A stretch of DNA of 64,000 nt from M0103 sp040386155 (GTDB lineage: Bacteria; Bacteroidota; Bacteroidia; Flavobacteriales_D; Crocinitomicaceae), in the NCBI GenBank assembly GCA_040386155.1, contig JAZKFZ010000002.1:200088-264087 (forward strand). The letters are read 5' to 3'. Position numbers and translations under genes: made by a program. Positions 16,329-24,168 of this stretch are shown piece by piece. The first letter of the stretch is position 1, and every line of letters begins with the position of its first letter. Below the pieces are notes generated by a model. It worked only from the letters and a program-made list of their open reading frames with translations, searched no databases and was not told the origin of the DNA.

Positions 16329-17526
16329 GGTTGATAAATTCACTTTTTAGTAATAGTTGAGGCTTTAATACACCTGGTAATAGTTTGTAGTTTCCGTCTT
16401 CAATCGAATTTTCAATATCAAAACTGATGATTTCTTCGCAATGCATCAATAGATAGGTGGAATTTTGACCAAAAAGAATATTTAAATAGTACGTTCCGGC
16501 ATTCAATAAATGTGCAGGGATTTTACCACTCACATGATACACGCCTTTTTTTGAGCCATTTTCTTCGTCTATATAAGTGCCGCGGTGAAAGATGATAACA
16601 TCGTCTATGTTGCGCAATTCAAAAGTCGTATCGATGGTAGAATTAAGAGTTTTATTAACAAAGCTAATTTCAAAATCCACTCCTGATTCAACTGAAAGCA
16701 CTGTTCCAATAGTTGGAGTGAGCTGAAAAGAGAGTACTTCAATAAATTCGTTATTAAATTTACTAAAATCAGTTTTATTCGATTGATTCGTTGAAATTTT
16801 ATAGTATTCATTAATCGTTTCATCGATCCCTCCACTAAATGGCAAAGCACCTTGATGCATCAAAATACCTTTGTTGCAAAGTGCTTTTATGGCAGCAATA
16901 TTGTGACTTACAAACAATACTGTTCTACCTGCGTTGGCAACATCTTTCATTTTTCCGATGCATTTTTTCTGAAACTCTGCATCACCAACAGCTAACACTT
17001 CATCGATAATTAGGATTTCAGGCTCTAAATGAGCTGCTACAGCAAAAGCCAATCGAACATACATCCCAGAAGAATAGTGTTTTACTGGAGTGTCTATGAA
17101 TTTTTCAATTCCTGAAAAAGCAACAATTTCATCAAATTTTGAAGTGACTTCCTTTCGCGTCATTCCTAGGATTGTACCATTCAAAAAAATATTTTCTCTT
17201 CCTGTTAATTCAGGATGAAATCCGGTTCCTACCTCCAACAATGAAGCAATTCTCCCATTGATTTCAATTGCTCCAGCACTAGGTTTTGTAATCTGCGAAA
17301 GAATTTTGAGAAGGGTACTTTTACCAGCACCGTTTTTACCAATAATGCCAACAGCATCTCCTTTCTGAATATCGAAGCTTACGTTGTTGACAGCAAAAAA
17401 TTGCTCCGTTTTAGATGCTCGTTTAGAAAATAGCGATGCCAAGGTGCCTCGAAGACTTCCATCTTTCTGCTTTCCAATCACATATTTTTTGGAAACACCT
17501 TTTACACTAATCGCTACTTCACTCAT
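16321..17526 (-). CDS. wzt: Polysaccharide ABC exporter ATP-binding protein Wzt, with C-terminal domain
   Basis: A 401-aa protein. The N-terminal ABC ATPase has Walker A GIIGKNGAGKSTLL, signature YSSGMYVRLAFAVA and Walker B ILIIDEVLAVGD, plus the TagH/KpsT-type FHPELTGRENIFLNG segment. Residues ~250-400 form an extra all-beta domain like the Wzt C-terminal carbohydrate-binding domain, which in known systems recognises the end of the O-antigen chain. It works with Wzm, encoded 43 bp upstream, to flip finished lipid-linked glycan across the inner membrane. Confidence 0.92.
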   Translation of the reverse strand: MSEVAISVKGVSKKYVIGKQKDGSLRGTLASLFSKRASKTEQFFAVNNVSFDIQKGDAVGIIGKNGAGKSTLLKILSQITKPSAGAIEINGRIASLLEVGTGFHPELTGRENIFLNGTILGMTRKEVTSKFDEIVAFSGIEKFIDTPVKHYSSGMYVRLAFAVAAHLEPEILIIDEVLAVGDAEFQKKCIGKMKDVANAGRTVLFVSHNIAAIKALCNKGILMHQGALPFSGGIDETINEYYKISTNQSNKTDFSKFNNEFIEVLSFQLTPTIGTVLSVESGVDFEISFVNKTLNSTIDTTFELRNIDDVIIFHRGTYIDEENGSKKGVYHVSGKIPAHLLNAGTYYLNILFGQNSTYLLMHCEEIISFDIENSIEDGNYKLLPGVLKPQLLLKSEFINHA

Positions 17527-17569
17527 ATTTTTAATTGCAACTTACAAATTGTAAATTAATAATTGTTTA

Positions 17570-18403
17570 TTAAACAAAGTCCGCCATTTCATCCTCCACT
17601 TTTCTGAAATAGAGCAATGAAGTGATGAAAATAAGGAGTACCATTCCAAAGGAAATCAATGAATATAAATCAGGTGGATTTCCACCAAATAATGTCCAAC
17701 GAAATCCTTGAATAACACCTGCCATTGGGTTTAAATAATAGATTCCTGCCGCCCAACTAGGTAAGCGTTGCACTGCAAATTCAGCAGGGTAAGCAACAGG
17801 AGTGATATACAATCCAATTTGAACGATGAATGGCAAAACATGCTGGAAGTCACGAAAACGAACTGTTAACGCTGACATCCAAATTCCCATACCAAGAGCA
17901 GCGAGTACTCCAATCAAAAGAAAAATGGGAGCCAACCAAATGTTTGCACTTGGAACAATGCCATAATAAATCATCAAAATAATAAGAATCACAAGCGTAA
18001 TTCCAAAATCTACAAAACCAATTAAAGCTTTGGATAGTGGAATTATCAATCGAGGAAAGTAGATTTTCTTTATCATACCTTGATTGGCGATAATAGAATT
18101 TCCGGAATTGGTTAACACATAAGAAAAATAACTCCAAACACTCATCCCAGAAACGGTATACAAAAGGTGCGGAACTTCAGTTTTTACGCCAACAAATAAG
18201 CCAAAAACCAAGTACAAAATTAAAATCGTGAGCGCTGGTTGCACAATTGCCCATAGAAGTCCAATACTTGTTTGGGCATAGCGCACCTTGAAATCACGCC
18301 AAGAAAGCGTGTAAAATAGATCCTTGTAGCGGTATAGTTCCCGAAAATCTGGAATGATGGAACGTTGATCGGCGCGAATGACTTTCCTTGAAGGATGTGA
18401 CAT
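17570..18403 (-). CDS. wzm: Polysaccharide ABC exporter permease Wzm
   Basis: A 277-aa ABC-2 type permease with about six membrane spans. The N-terminus IIPDFRELYRYKDLFYTLSWRDFKVRYAQT followed by GLLWAIVQPALTILILYLVFG is characteristic of Wzm/TagG/KpsM-type polysaccharide exporters. The ATG at 18403 (MSHPSRKV) is chosen because TACATTTG lies 4 nt before it. A longer frame from 18451 would include the promoter. It is the first gene of the minus-strand operon that runs to 5702. Confidence 0.92.
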   Translation of the reverse strand: MSHPSRKVIRADQRSIIPDFRELYRYKDLFYTLSWRDFKVRYAQTSIGLLWAIVQPALTILILYLVFGLFVGVKTEVPHLLYTVSGMSVWSYFSYVLTNSGNSIIANQGMIKKIYFPRLIIPLSKALIGFVDFGITLVILIILMIYYGIVPSANIWLAPIFLLIGVLAALGMGIWMSALTVRFRDFQHVLPFIVQIGLYITPVAYPAEFAVQRLPSWAAGIYYLNPMAGVIQGFRWTLFGGNPPDLYSLISFGMVLLIFITSLLYFRKVEDEMADFV

Positions 18404-18407
18404 AGAA

Positions 18408-18437
18408 CAAATGTAGAAAAATCTTGTCAATTGCAAG
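18408..18437 (-). promoter_or_regulatory. Promoter of the polysaccharide operon (wzm)
   Basis: On the minus strand CTTG (18434-18437) and TACATTTG (18408-18415) are separated by 18 nt, matching the Bacteroidota TTTG/TAnnTTTG consensus. The -7 box ends 4 nt before the wzm ATG. Confidence 0.65.
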
Positions 18438-18484
18438 TTACTTAAGTTCATTTTGGTAGATGAATTTTGCTTTTATTTACAAGC

Positions 18485-18515
18485 TTTGTTGAATACAATC
18501 AAAAAACTATCTTTG
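18485..18515 (+). promoter_or_regulatory. Promoter of nadC
   Basis: TTTG at 18485-18488 and TATCTTTG at 18508-18515 are separated by exactly 19 nt, a full match to the Bacteroidota vegetative promoter. The -7 box ends 4 nt before the ATG, so transcription probably starts at or next to the start codon. Confidence 0.8.
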
Positions 18516-18519
18516 CCAG

Positions 18520-19356
18520 ATGCTCGATGAAATTATTGATAACGCACTTCGCGAGGACGTAGGTGAAGGTGATCACTCTACATTGGCGTGCGTGCCTCAG
18601 CATGCGCAAGGAAAGGCAAAATTATTGGTGAAAGAAGATGGAATTATTGCAGGAGTTGAATTAGCGCAAAAAATTTTTCATCGATTTGATCCTACGTTGC
18701 AAGTGAATTTATTGATGAAGGATGGTGATTCAATCAAAAAGGGAGATATCGCTTTTACAGTGGAGGGAAGCTCCAGATCTATTTTAACAACAGAGCGTTT
18801 GGTACTCAATTGCATGCAACGAATGAGTGGGATTGCAACAAACACGCATCATTATTGCGAATTGATTGCAGGTACAAATACAAAGTTGCTCGACACTCGA
18901 AAAACAACTCCAGGTGTGCGTTTATTAGAAAAATGGGCCGTGAAGATTGGAGGAGGGGAGAATCATCGCTTTGCCCTCTATGATATGGTAATGTTGAAAG
19001 ACAATCATATCGATTACGCCGGTGGCATCAAGAATGCAATCGAACGAACGCAGCGCTATTTGAAGGAAAACCAAAAGGAATTAAAAATAGAAATTGAAGT
19101 TCGAAATGAAGATGAATTGAGGCAAGTGCTTGCAATTGGAGGAGTGAATCGTATTATGTTGGACAATTTTACTCCCGAAAAAATTCGAGAAGTATTGCAT
19201 TTAATTCCTGCCGAAATTGAAACAGAAGCATCGGGTGGAATTAACGAATCTACCATTCGCGCATTTGCTGAAACCGGGGTTCAATACATTTCTGTAGGAG
19301 CATTAACGCATCACATAAAGAGTTTAGACCTAAGTTTGAAAGCAGATTTTAGTTGA
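18520..19356 (+). CDS. nadC: Nicotinate-nucleotide pyrophosphorylase (quinolinate phosphoribosyltransferase)
   Basis: At 278 aa it has the usual length for NadC. It converts quinolinate and PRPP to nicotinate mononucleotide in de novo NAD synthesis. Diagnostic stretches are LLDTRKTTPGVRLLEKWAV (quinolinate and phosphoribosyl contacts), GGGENHRFALYDMVMLKDNH, IEIEVRNEDEL, IMLDNFTP and EASGGINESTI at the C-terminal side of the barrel. The start is fixed by the promoter 4 nt upstream. It is divergent from wzm. Confidence 0.95.
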   Translation: MLDEIIDNALREDVGEGDHSTLACVPQHAQGKAKLLVKEDGIIAGVELAQKIFHRFDPTLQVNLLMKDGDSIKKGDIAFTVEGSSRSILTTERLVLNCMQRMSGIATNTHHYCELIAGTNTKLLDTRKTTPGVRLLEKWAVKIGGGENHRFALYDMVMLKDNHIDYAGGIKNAIERTQRYLKENQKELKIEIEVRNEDELRQVLAIGGVNRIMLDNFTPEKIREVLHLIPAEIETEASGGINESTIRAFAETGVQYISVGALTHHIKSLDLSLKADFS

Positions 19357-19415
19357 TAGAAATCGTTTAATCTATGGTACAATAATTGTTAACAAAAGAT
19401 AACAAATTTAAGATA

Positions 19416-19799
19416 ATGACTTTCATTTATAGTTCAATAGTTGCCATTTTACTTTCATTTTCAATGCAAGTTGACGTTCCGTATTCTGCGTTAGAGAAGG
19501 CTTTTACAAGTAATAATGCATCGGGAATTACCACTTCGGGAAAGGATAAATTAATGATGAATGTGCTGGGGAAAGAGGGTGCGTACAGCAAAATGCAAGC
19601 TGAACAAGTGCTCAAAGATTTCTTTTCTAAAAAGCCTGACGGTCAATTTCAATTTATATTTAAAGGGAAAGTGAACGCTGAAGGAACATTTGCGATTGGA
19701 AATTACGAATACAAAGGAGAGACTTATCGGGTAACAATTCACTTCAAAAAAGAAGGCTCTGACTACAAAATTGAGAGTTTGAATATTGAAAAATCGTAG
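19416..19799 (+). CDS. DUF4783-like secreted protein
   Basis: A 127-aa protein with an N-terminal hydrophobic segment (IYSSIVAILLSFSMQVDV) that should act as a signal peptide. The rest is NTF2-like in feel (ALEKAFTSNNASGI ... QVLKDFFSKKPDGQFQFIFKG ... GNYEYKGETYRVTIHFKKEG). It resembles the Bacteroidota DUF4783 family, often found near nadC and rlmH. The ATG at 19416 is preferred over a TTG at 19386 because it places the signal peptide at the very N-terminus. No enzymatic motif is seen. Confidence 0.75.
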   Translation: MTFIYSSIVAILLSFSMQVDVPYSALEKAFTSNNASGITTSGKDKLMMNVLGKEGAYSKMQAEQVLKDFFSKKPDGQFQFIFKGKVNAEGTFAIGNYEYKGETYRVTIHFKKEGSDYKIESLNIEKS

Positions 19800-19855
19800 G
19801 GTTTCTGCGTCTCGGCTTCGCTCCAAAGAAGAAACTCAGACATCACTCCCCCCCA

Positions 19856-19879
19856 ATTCGTTTAATTCGTGCCATTCGT
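19856..19879 (+). repeat. Three ATTCGT units at 9-bp spacing
   Basis: ATTCGT occurs at 19856, 19865 and 19874, a strict 9-bp period in a 103-bp intergenic gap, just ahead of the rlmH -7 box. The gap also contains a weak inverted pair, GTTTCT (19801) / AGAAAC (from 19829). Function unknown. Confidence 0.5.
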
Positions 19880-19890
19880 GGTCAAATCCC

Positions 19891-19898
19891 TATCTTTG
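19891..19898 (+). promoter_or_regulatory. TATCTTTG -7 box of rlmH
   Basis: A full match to TAnnTTTG, ending 4 nt before the rlmH ATG. The -33 region reads CGTG, only a weak match. Confidence 0.55.
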
Positions 19899-19902
19899 AA
19901 TC

Positions 19903-20376
19903 ATGAAAATCAAATTTATCTGTATAGGTAAAACGGGAAAAGACTTCCTCATAGCTGGAGAGAATGAGTATCTCGGCCGATTAAAACATTACCTTTCAGT
20001 GGAGCGCATTGAGATTCCGGATCTAAAAAACCAATCCAAGTTAAGTTTTGATCAGATTAAAGAGGCGGAAGGGAAGGACATATTTTCTAAAATTTCACCA
20101 TCTGATCATGTCATCTTATTGGATGAAAATGGCAAGCAGTTCGGTTCCGAAGAATTTGCCATCTTCTTCCAAGATAAAATGAATGCGGGGATTAAAACCA
20201 TGGTAGTTGTAGTTGGAGGAGCTTTTGGCTTTTCTTCAGCGATGTATGAGCGAGCAAATGCGAAAATTAGTTTGTCGAAAATGACGTTTTCTCATCAAAT
20301 GATTCGCATGATTTTCTTTGAACAGCTTTATCGAGCGATGACAATTTTGAAGAATGAACCCTATCATCACCGGTGA
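19903..20376 (+). CDS. rlmH: 23S rRNA (pseudouridine1915-N3)-methyltransferase
   Basis: At 157 aa it has the typical RlmH (YbeA) length. This SPOUT-fold enzyme methylates pseudouridine 1915 in helix 69 of 23S rRNA. Visible family sequence includes VVVGGAFGFSSAMYERA (SAM-binding knot), KISLSKMTFSHQMIR and EQLYRAMTILKNEPYHH at the C-terminus, which is nearly invariant. The start is supported by a -7 box 4 nt upstream. Confidence 0.96.
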   Translation: MKIKFICIGKTGKDFLIAGENEYLGRLKHYLSVERIEIPDLKNQSKLSFDQIKEAEGKDIFSKISPSDHVILLDENGKQFGSEEFAIFFQDKMNAGIKTMVVVVGGAFGFSSAMYERANAKISLSKMTFSHQMIRMIFFEQLYRAMTILKNEPYHHR

Positions 20377-20420
20377 GAATGTACAATTTAAAATGTATCA
20401 TGTACCATGGGATTTAATTG

Positions 20421-21794
20421 TTAATTAGGAGGTAATTGTTCATTAATAGATGGTTGTTTATTCTCGTCTGCTTGAGCATCATTCAAGCCCATTTCGAACG
20501 TTAGGAGCGTTGCTACAAAAGGTAAAACGGCAGCTTTAAATCGCACGAGTACTCCAAAGAGCACCCCAGTAAATCCAGCCATAAAAGCCATTAAGATAGC
20601 ATAGTAAAAGAGATACATCATTAACTCATTTTTTCGAATTTGATTAATTTTTTTCCTAAATTTCTTTGTTCTGAAAAAACGCCATGTGAGGTAAATCAAG
20701 ATTATACTTTCAATTCCATTTAAAATCAATGTAACAGACAAGGCTTCCCAAATATAGGGTCGGTAAATTCCTGCAACGACGGCAAAAGGAAAGGCTTTAA
20801 TCATTCCAAAAGCAGAAAAATCTGTAATACCTAGGTCATATTTTTTACTTCCATACGTTTCATTATGTGTGAAATCTTGATTGATAATTGCTGCTTCATC
20901 AATGTAACTCTGGAAAGCATTTCCTTGGGTCGACATGAGAAAGAAAGTACCGGTAAAAAAAACAATAAGTAATAGGTAGTTGATTGTGCTTGCAAAGCCC
21001 TGGTAGCTGGTGAGACGCTGTCTTATTTTTGAAGTAAAAACAAACAAGATTGGCGCAAATAGAGCCATTAAGTACACTGTTCTGATTTGAGCAATTAAAT
21101 AGACGGAAATAAAAAACGTAATCCAATTCCAGAGCGACATTTTTTCGCCTCTAAGAAAGATCTTGAAAAGACTTACTATAATATAAAAAGTTGCTGTTAT
21201 GGAGATCATGTCTTTTGAAACCGTAGCGCACCAAAATGAAACGGAAGGAATAAATAAAATTGCAAATGCTGCATAACCGTGTGAATGGCTTTTTAACTTA
21301 ACAACTAAATCATAGAATTTCCATGAAACATTGGCCAATATAAAAGAAGCTAAAAAACTGGATCCCCAATAACTTTTGAATGTTATTAAAGAAAAAAACG
21401 AAAATATTTTACAGATAAACCAAGCTTCATTTTCTCTATAGATCGAAATTGGTGGTATGCCAGTTGATGCGTTAAATCTATAGGGGTAAGAAGATGGTGA
21501 AGTGGTGTTCCACATTTCTGTAAAATAATAGGAAGGATTGTCAAAAAGCAAATTATTCAATTTTATTGCTCCGTCGAAGTAGGAAACAGTATCTCCACCG
21601 TCATAGTAAAACATGGAATAGTAGACCCCGTAGACCAATCCTAATGTTAACTTGAAGTAGACATTCCGCATATAATATCGGTAATGTGGTTTTTCTGAAT
21701 TAATACTTTTGATAAAAAATGCAACAGCAAGAATTACTAACAGCCACGAGAGGGCTGCAAAGATTTCAATAAGGCCGAAATAGTCTTTTGTCAT
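20421..21794 (-). CDS. Polytopic membrane protein of unknown function
   Basis: A 457-aa protein with about ten hydrophobic spans. A loop of ~80 residues lies after the second or third span (YYDGGDTVSYFDGAIKLNNLL to NEAWFICKIFSF). A long linker contains FTHNETYGSKKYDLGITDFSAFGMIKAFP, and the C-terminus is polar and Gln/Asn-rich. The layout recalls polytopic glycan polymerases or GT-C-like proteins (Asp-rich loop after an early span), but I see no diagnostic motif. It lies just downstream of the 7TMR-DISM-like fragment with a 12-bp gap, so may be cotranscribed. Confidence 0.6.
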   Translation of the reverse strand: MTKDYFGLIEIFAALSWLLVILAVAFFIKSINSEKPHYRYYMRNVYFKLTLGLVYGVYYSMFYYDGGDTVSYFDGAIKLNNLLFDNPSYYFTEMWNTTSPSSYPYRFNASTGIPPISIYRENEAWFICKIFSFFSLITFKSYWGSSFLASFILANVSWKFYDLVVKLKSHSHGYAAFAILFIPSVSFWCATVSKDMISITATFYIIVSLFKIFLRGEKMSLWNWITFFISVYLIAQIRTVYLMALFAPILFVFTSKIRQRLTSYQGFASTINYLLLIVFFTGTFFLMSTQGNAFQSYIDEAAIINQDFTHNETYGSKKYDLGITDFSAFGMIKAFPFAVVAGIYRPYIWEALSVTLILNGIESIILIYLTWRFFRTKKFRKKINQIRKNELMMYLFYYAILMAFMAGFTGVLFGVLVRFKAAVLPFVATLLTFEMGLNDAQADENKQPSINEQLPPN

Positions 21795-21806
21795 GTAAAT
21801 ACTGTG

Positions 21807-22229
21807 CTATAGAATCAACAAAGTTACATCATCTGTTTGTTCTTCATTGCCTTTCCAACTGTTGAAATTTTCAGCAAGCACATTTTCATCGAACAAATGA
21901 ATTTCCACTAAATCTAAATTAGAATTCCCAAAAGCAAGCAAAAGCTGTAGTTTTGAACTACTGTGTGATTCTATTTTTGTTCTAAGCCACACGTCTCGGC
22001 TGTCAAATCCAAAATTTGGTACTGGGCTATTCATGAGCTCTAAGTGCTTGTTTAATAGGGTTTTTGCTTCAATTTGTGATTGATCTTTACTACTGTATTT
22101 CGAAAATGTACCAATCTTTATTCCAACTTGGGCACTATTTTTAGTCATTACAAAAGCTTGCTCTTGTGAAAAGACTTGAAACGAAAATGCAATAGTGGCA
22201 AGGAGCTTAATTATCCAATATGTCCTCAT
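21807..22229 (-). CDS. Short 7TMR-DISM-like extracellular domain protein, possibly a truncated sensor
   Basis: A 140-aa protein. It begins with a signal peptide (MRTYWIIKLLATIAFSFQVFSQ). The rest looks like the extracellular beta-sandwich of 7TMR-DISM sensors: the segment around DVWLRTKIESHSSSKLQLLLAFGNSNLDLVEIHLF matches the 'WLR ... L ... LD.V.lyl' pattern. Full-length sensors continue with a second part of the domain, seven membrane spans and a kinase or GGDEF output. Here the frame stops after DDVTLLIL, 12 bp before the next gene, leaving no room for the rest. It may be a decayed remnant or a stand-alone binding protein. The start at ATG 22229 is chosen from the signal peptide and overlaps the upstream gene by 23 nt. 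Confidence 0.55.
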   Translation of the reverse strand: MRTYWIIKLLATIAFSFQVFSQEQAFVMTKNSAQVGIKIGTFSKYSSKDQSQIEAKTLLNKHLELMNSPVPNFGFDSRDVWLRTKIESHSSSKLQLLLAFGNSNLDLVEIHLFDENVLAENFNSWKGNEEQTDDVTLLIL

Positions 22230-22572
22230 CTTTTGTTTTGTTGTCGAGAATTCCCGGAGGTAAAAAATAGGAGAGTCCAACGATGAGCATTCCACCAATC
22301 AATAGCACATTGCTGAAGGGCCAATGTTGAAATTTAAAAATGAATCCCCCAAAAAGTACTATACTGCCGATCCAATAAAACAAGTTGAATCCTGAATCTT
22401 GCTTGCCACTTCGAAATGAAATCAAATTTAACACCAACGCCAGTCCTCCAAAAATGATAAATAAGTAGAAGACCATTTTTTTAGATAGTAGCTGGTCACC
22501 AATATCAGTGAATAAAAAAATTGCCATTACAAATGACAGTGAAAAACTTAGCCCAGCAATTCTTTTTAACAT
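22207..22572 (-). CDS. Small membrane protein with GldL-like HWP motif
   Basis: A 121-aa protein with four predicted membrane spans (residues ~8-25, 33-52, 63-80, 88-105). The third-fourth span region reads FKFQHWPFSNVLLIGGM, reminiscent of the K-x-x-HWP motif of GldL, the T9SS motor component, and of several small Bacteroidota membrane proteins. It lacks the long GldL C-terminal part, so I do not call it GldL. It lies 5 bp downstream of the GGGPS gene, so is probably cotranscribed with the PPTase-GGGPS pair. Confidence 0.6.
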   Translation of the reverse strand: MLKRIAGLSFSLSFVMAIFLFTDIGDQLLSKKMVFYLFIIFGGLALVLNLISFRSGKQDSGFNLFYWIGSIVLFGGFIFKFQHWPFSNVLLIGGMLIVGLSYFLPPGILDNKTKDEDILDN

Positions 22573-22577
22573 GATGC

Positions 22578-23321
22578 TTAATTTTGTGTGTTTTGCTTCA
22601 TTCCAACAATTTCTAGGAAAAAGTTGTCATCTTCTTCCAATTTATTGCCGATCACAACAATATTAGCTCCCGCATCATGCATGTCTTTAATTGTTTGCGC
22701 AGCACGAATTCCTCCTCCGATGATGATTGGAAGTCCAATGTCTCGAATTTCTCTGATCATTTCCAATGGAACCGTATTCAAGGCACCACTGCCGGCATCC
22801 AAATAAATGAGCTGCTTTCCTAGCATTTTAGCCGCCATTGCAGTGTTCTTAACAATCGTTTTTTGATTTTGAGGAATCGGAGTAGTTTGACTAACATAAG
22901 CAACGGAAGATTTAGTTCCTCCATCAATTAATAGATAAGCTGTTGAAATCACTTCCAAATCCATGGAAAACAATTCTTGTGCAGATTGTACGTGATGTCC
23001 GATTAAATAATCAGGATTTCTGCCTGAAAGCAAACTTAAGTAAAGAATGGCGTCGGCATTTTCTGAGATTTGTTGATATGACCCTGGAAAAATGACTAGT
23101 GGTGTTGAGGTGGTCTTTTTTAAAATTTGAATTGTAAATTCAAGTTCTTGACGCGTTACAGTGCTACCTCCAACGAAAAAATAATCAATTTTAGCAATGG
23201 ATGCCTTTTTGATAAACTGAATCAATTTTGCTTCATCCTGTTGCTTTTCTGGATCAATAAGCACAGCAATGGCATTTTTTTGAGCCGAAATTTTTTGAAA
23301 AAGTGTACTATTTTGATTCAC
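22578..23321 (-). CDS. Geranylgeranylglyceryl-phosphate synthase family protein (GGGPS/PcrB)
   Basis: A 247-aa TIM barrel. VLIDPEKQ near the start is the conserved glycerol-phosphate/metal region. FVGGSTVT, FPGSYQQIS, YLDAGSGALNTVP and IIGGGIRAAQTI are typical GGGPS/PcrB segments. It joins a polyprenyl diphosphate to sn-glycerol-1-phosphate through an ether bond. Bacteroidota carry group-II members of this family. The start codon is GTG (23321), overlapping the stop of the phosphopantetheinyl transferase gene by 14 nt, which implies coupled translation. Confidence 0.88.
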   Translation of the reverse strand: MNQNSTLFQKISAQKNAIAVLIDPEKQQDEAKLIQFIKKASIAKIDYFFVGGSTVTRQELEFTIQILKKTTSTPLVIFPGSYQQISENADAILYLSLLSGRNPDYLIGHHVQSAQELFSMDLEVISTAYLLIDGGTKSSVAYVSQTTPIPQNQKTIVKNTAMAAKMLGKQLIYLDAGSGALNTVPLEMIREIRDIGLPIIIGGGIRAAQTIKDMHDAGANIVVIGNKLEEDDNFFLEIVGMKQNTQN

Positions 23322-23934
23322 AATTCGCTGTGTTAACTGTAATTATTATATCCTTTTGACGAATTATTTTCAAATTAGTTTCCAATACTTCACCAGGATT
23401 ACTAATTCTCCCCCACCAATTGTCTTCATCTAACTTCTTTATGTGAAGGTCAGTTTTGAAAATAATCTCTTTTCGTCCAGCTAATTTATACAATGTTTCT
23501 TTAGCAGACCACGCCGCCGACATTTCTGCTTCATTATTGATATCAAATTCTGCTAACTCCTGGTCTGAAAGAAATTTATGTGCCACTCGTGACGCTTTTC
23601 CACTTATAGACTCTATGTCAAAACCAACTTGAAAATCATTAGAAACTGCAATTCCCGAGACCTTACTAGCATGAGAAATTGAAATATTAGCTTGACCCAC
23701 CATATAGGGAGCACCAATTTTATTATATAAAATAGTCTCCTTTCCAAACAATTCATTTCTTAGAAATCGTGTTGCAAGGAACTCTTTTTTGCGTTTTTCA
23801 TGTTTAAATGAAAAAAAATAATGTTTTTCTTCCTCTGTTAATTCACTTAGAAATGTTGGAATGTCGAAATCCAAATAGTGGAGTAAATGTATTGAAACGG
23901 AATTTAAATGTATGTTTTGTTGAGTGAATGGCAT
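23308..23934 (-). CDS. 4'-phosphopantetheinyl transferase superfamily protein
   Basis: A 208-aa Sfp-like enzyme. Magnesium-binding motifs GFDIESI and WSAKETLYKLAG are in the canonical order, and NISISHASKV is the CoA-contacting stretch. It attaches the 4'-phosphopantetheine arm of CoA to a carrier-protein serine. No carrier protein or synthase is in the window, so the target could be the cell's fatty-acid ACP or a distant cluster. The ATG at 23934 (MPFTQQNIH) is the only good start. A 234-bp AT-rich gap precedes it on the divergent side. Confidence 0.88.
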   Translation of the reverse strand: MPFTQQNIHLNSVSIHLLHYLDFDIPTFLSELTEEEKHYFFSFKHEKRKKEFLATRFLRNELFGKETILYNKIGAPYMVGQANISISHASKVSGIAVSNDFQVGFDIESISGKASRVAHKFLSDQELAEFDINNEAEMSAAWSAKETLYKLAGRKEIIFKTDLHIKKLDEDNWWGRISNPGEVLETNLKIIRQKDIIITVNTANCESK

Positions 23935-24168
23935 CAGTACCCTTTTTTATATAAAAAGTAAATTTAGAAAATTCCTTTTGACTTGTATAAATTGAAAAAA
24001 AAATGAAGTTTTATTCCTTTTTAATTCCTTAATATTGCAATTACTTTGTTAAGGAAAGTTAATCCACATTTTAATTTAATTTTTTTAACAATTGGGTTTA
24101 ATGAGAGTGATTTTTTCTATATTTACCCGCTTTTGTGCAAAAAATAGTTTGAATAATAAACTGTACTT
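23935..24168. other. AT-rich divergent intergenic region
   Basis: 234 bp between the divergent phosphopantetheinyl transferase and TonB-receptor genes. It is rich in A and T tracts. TAAATTTA (on the minus strand) and TATATTTA (on the plus strand) resemble -7 boxes, but neither has a convincing -33 partner. No repeat, RNA gene or ORF is evident. Confidence 0.5.

Noticed and set aside
21780..22229. Frameshift splitting a full-length 7TMR-DISM sensor
   Set aside because: After the stop at 21807 there are only 12 bp before the next gene, whose sequence is a complete unrelated membrane protein, so no continuation can be present.
22207..22572. GldL, the T9SS motor protein
   Set aside because: Only the HWP-like motif is shared. 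The long C-terminal GldL region and the gldKMN neighbours are missing.
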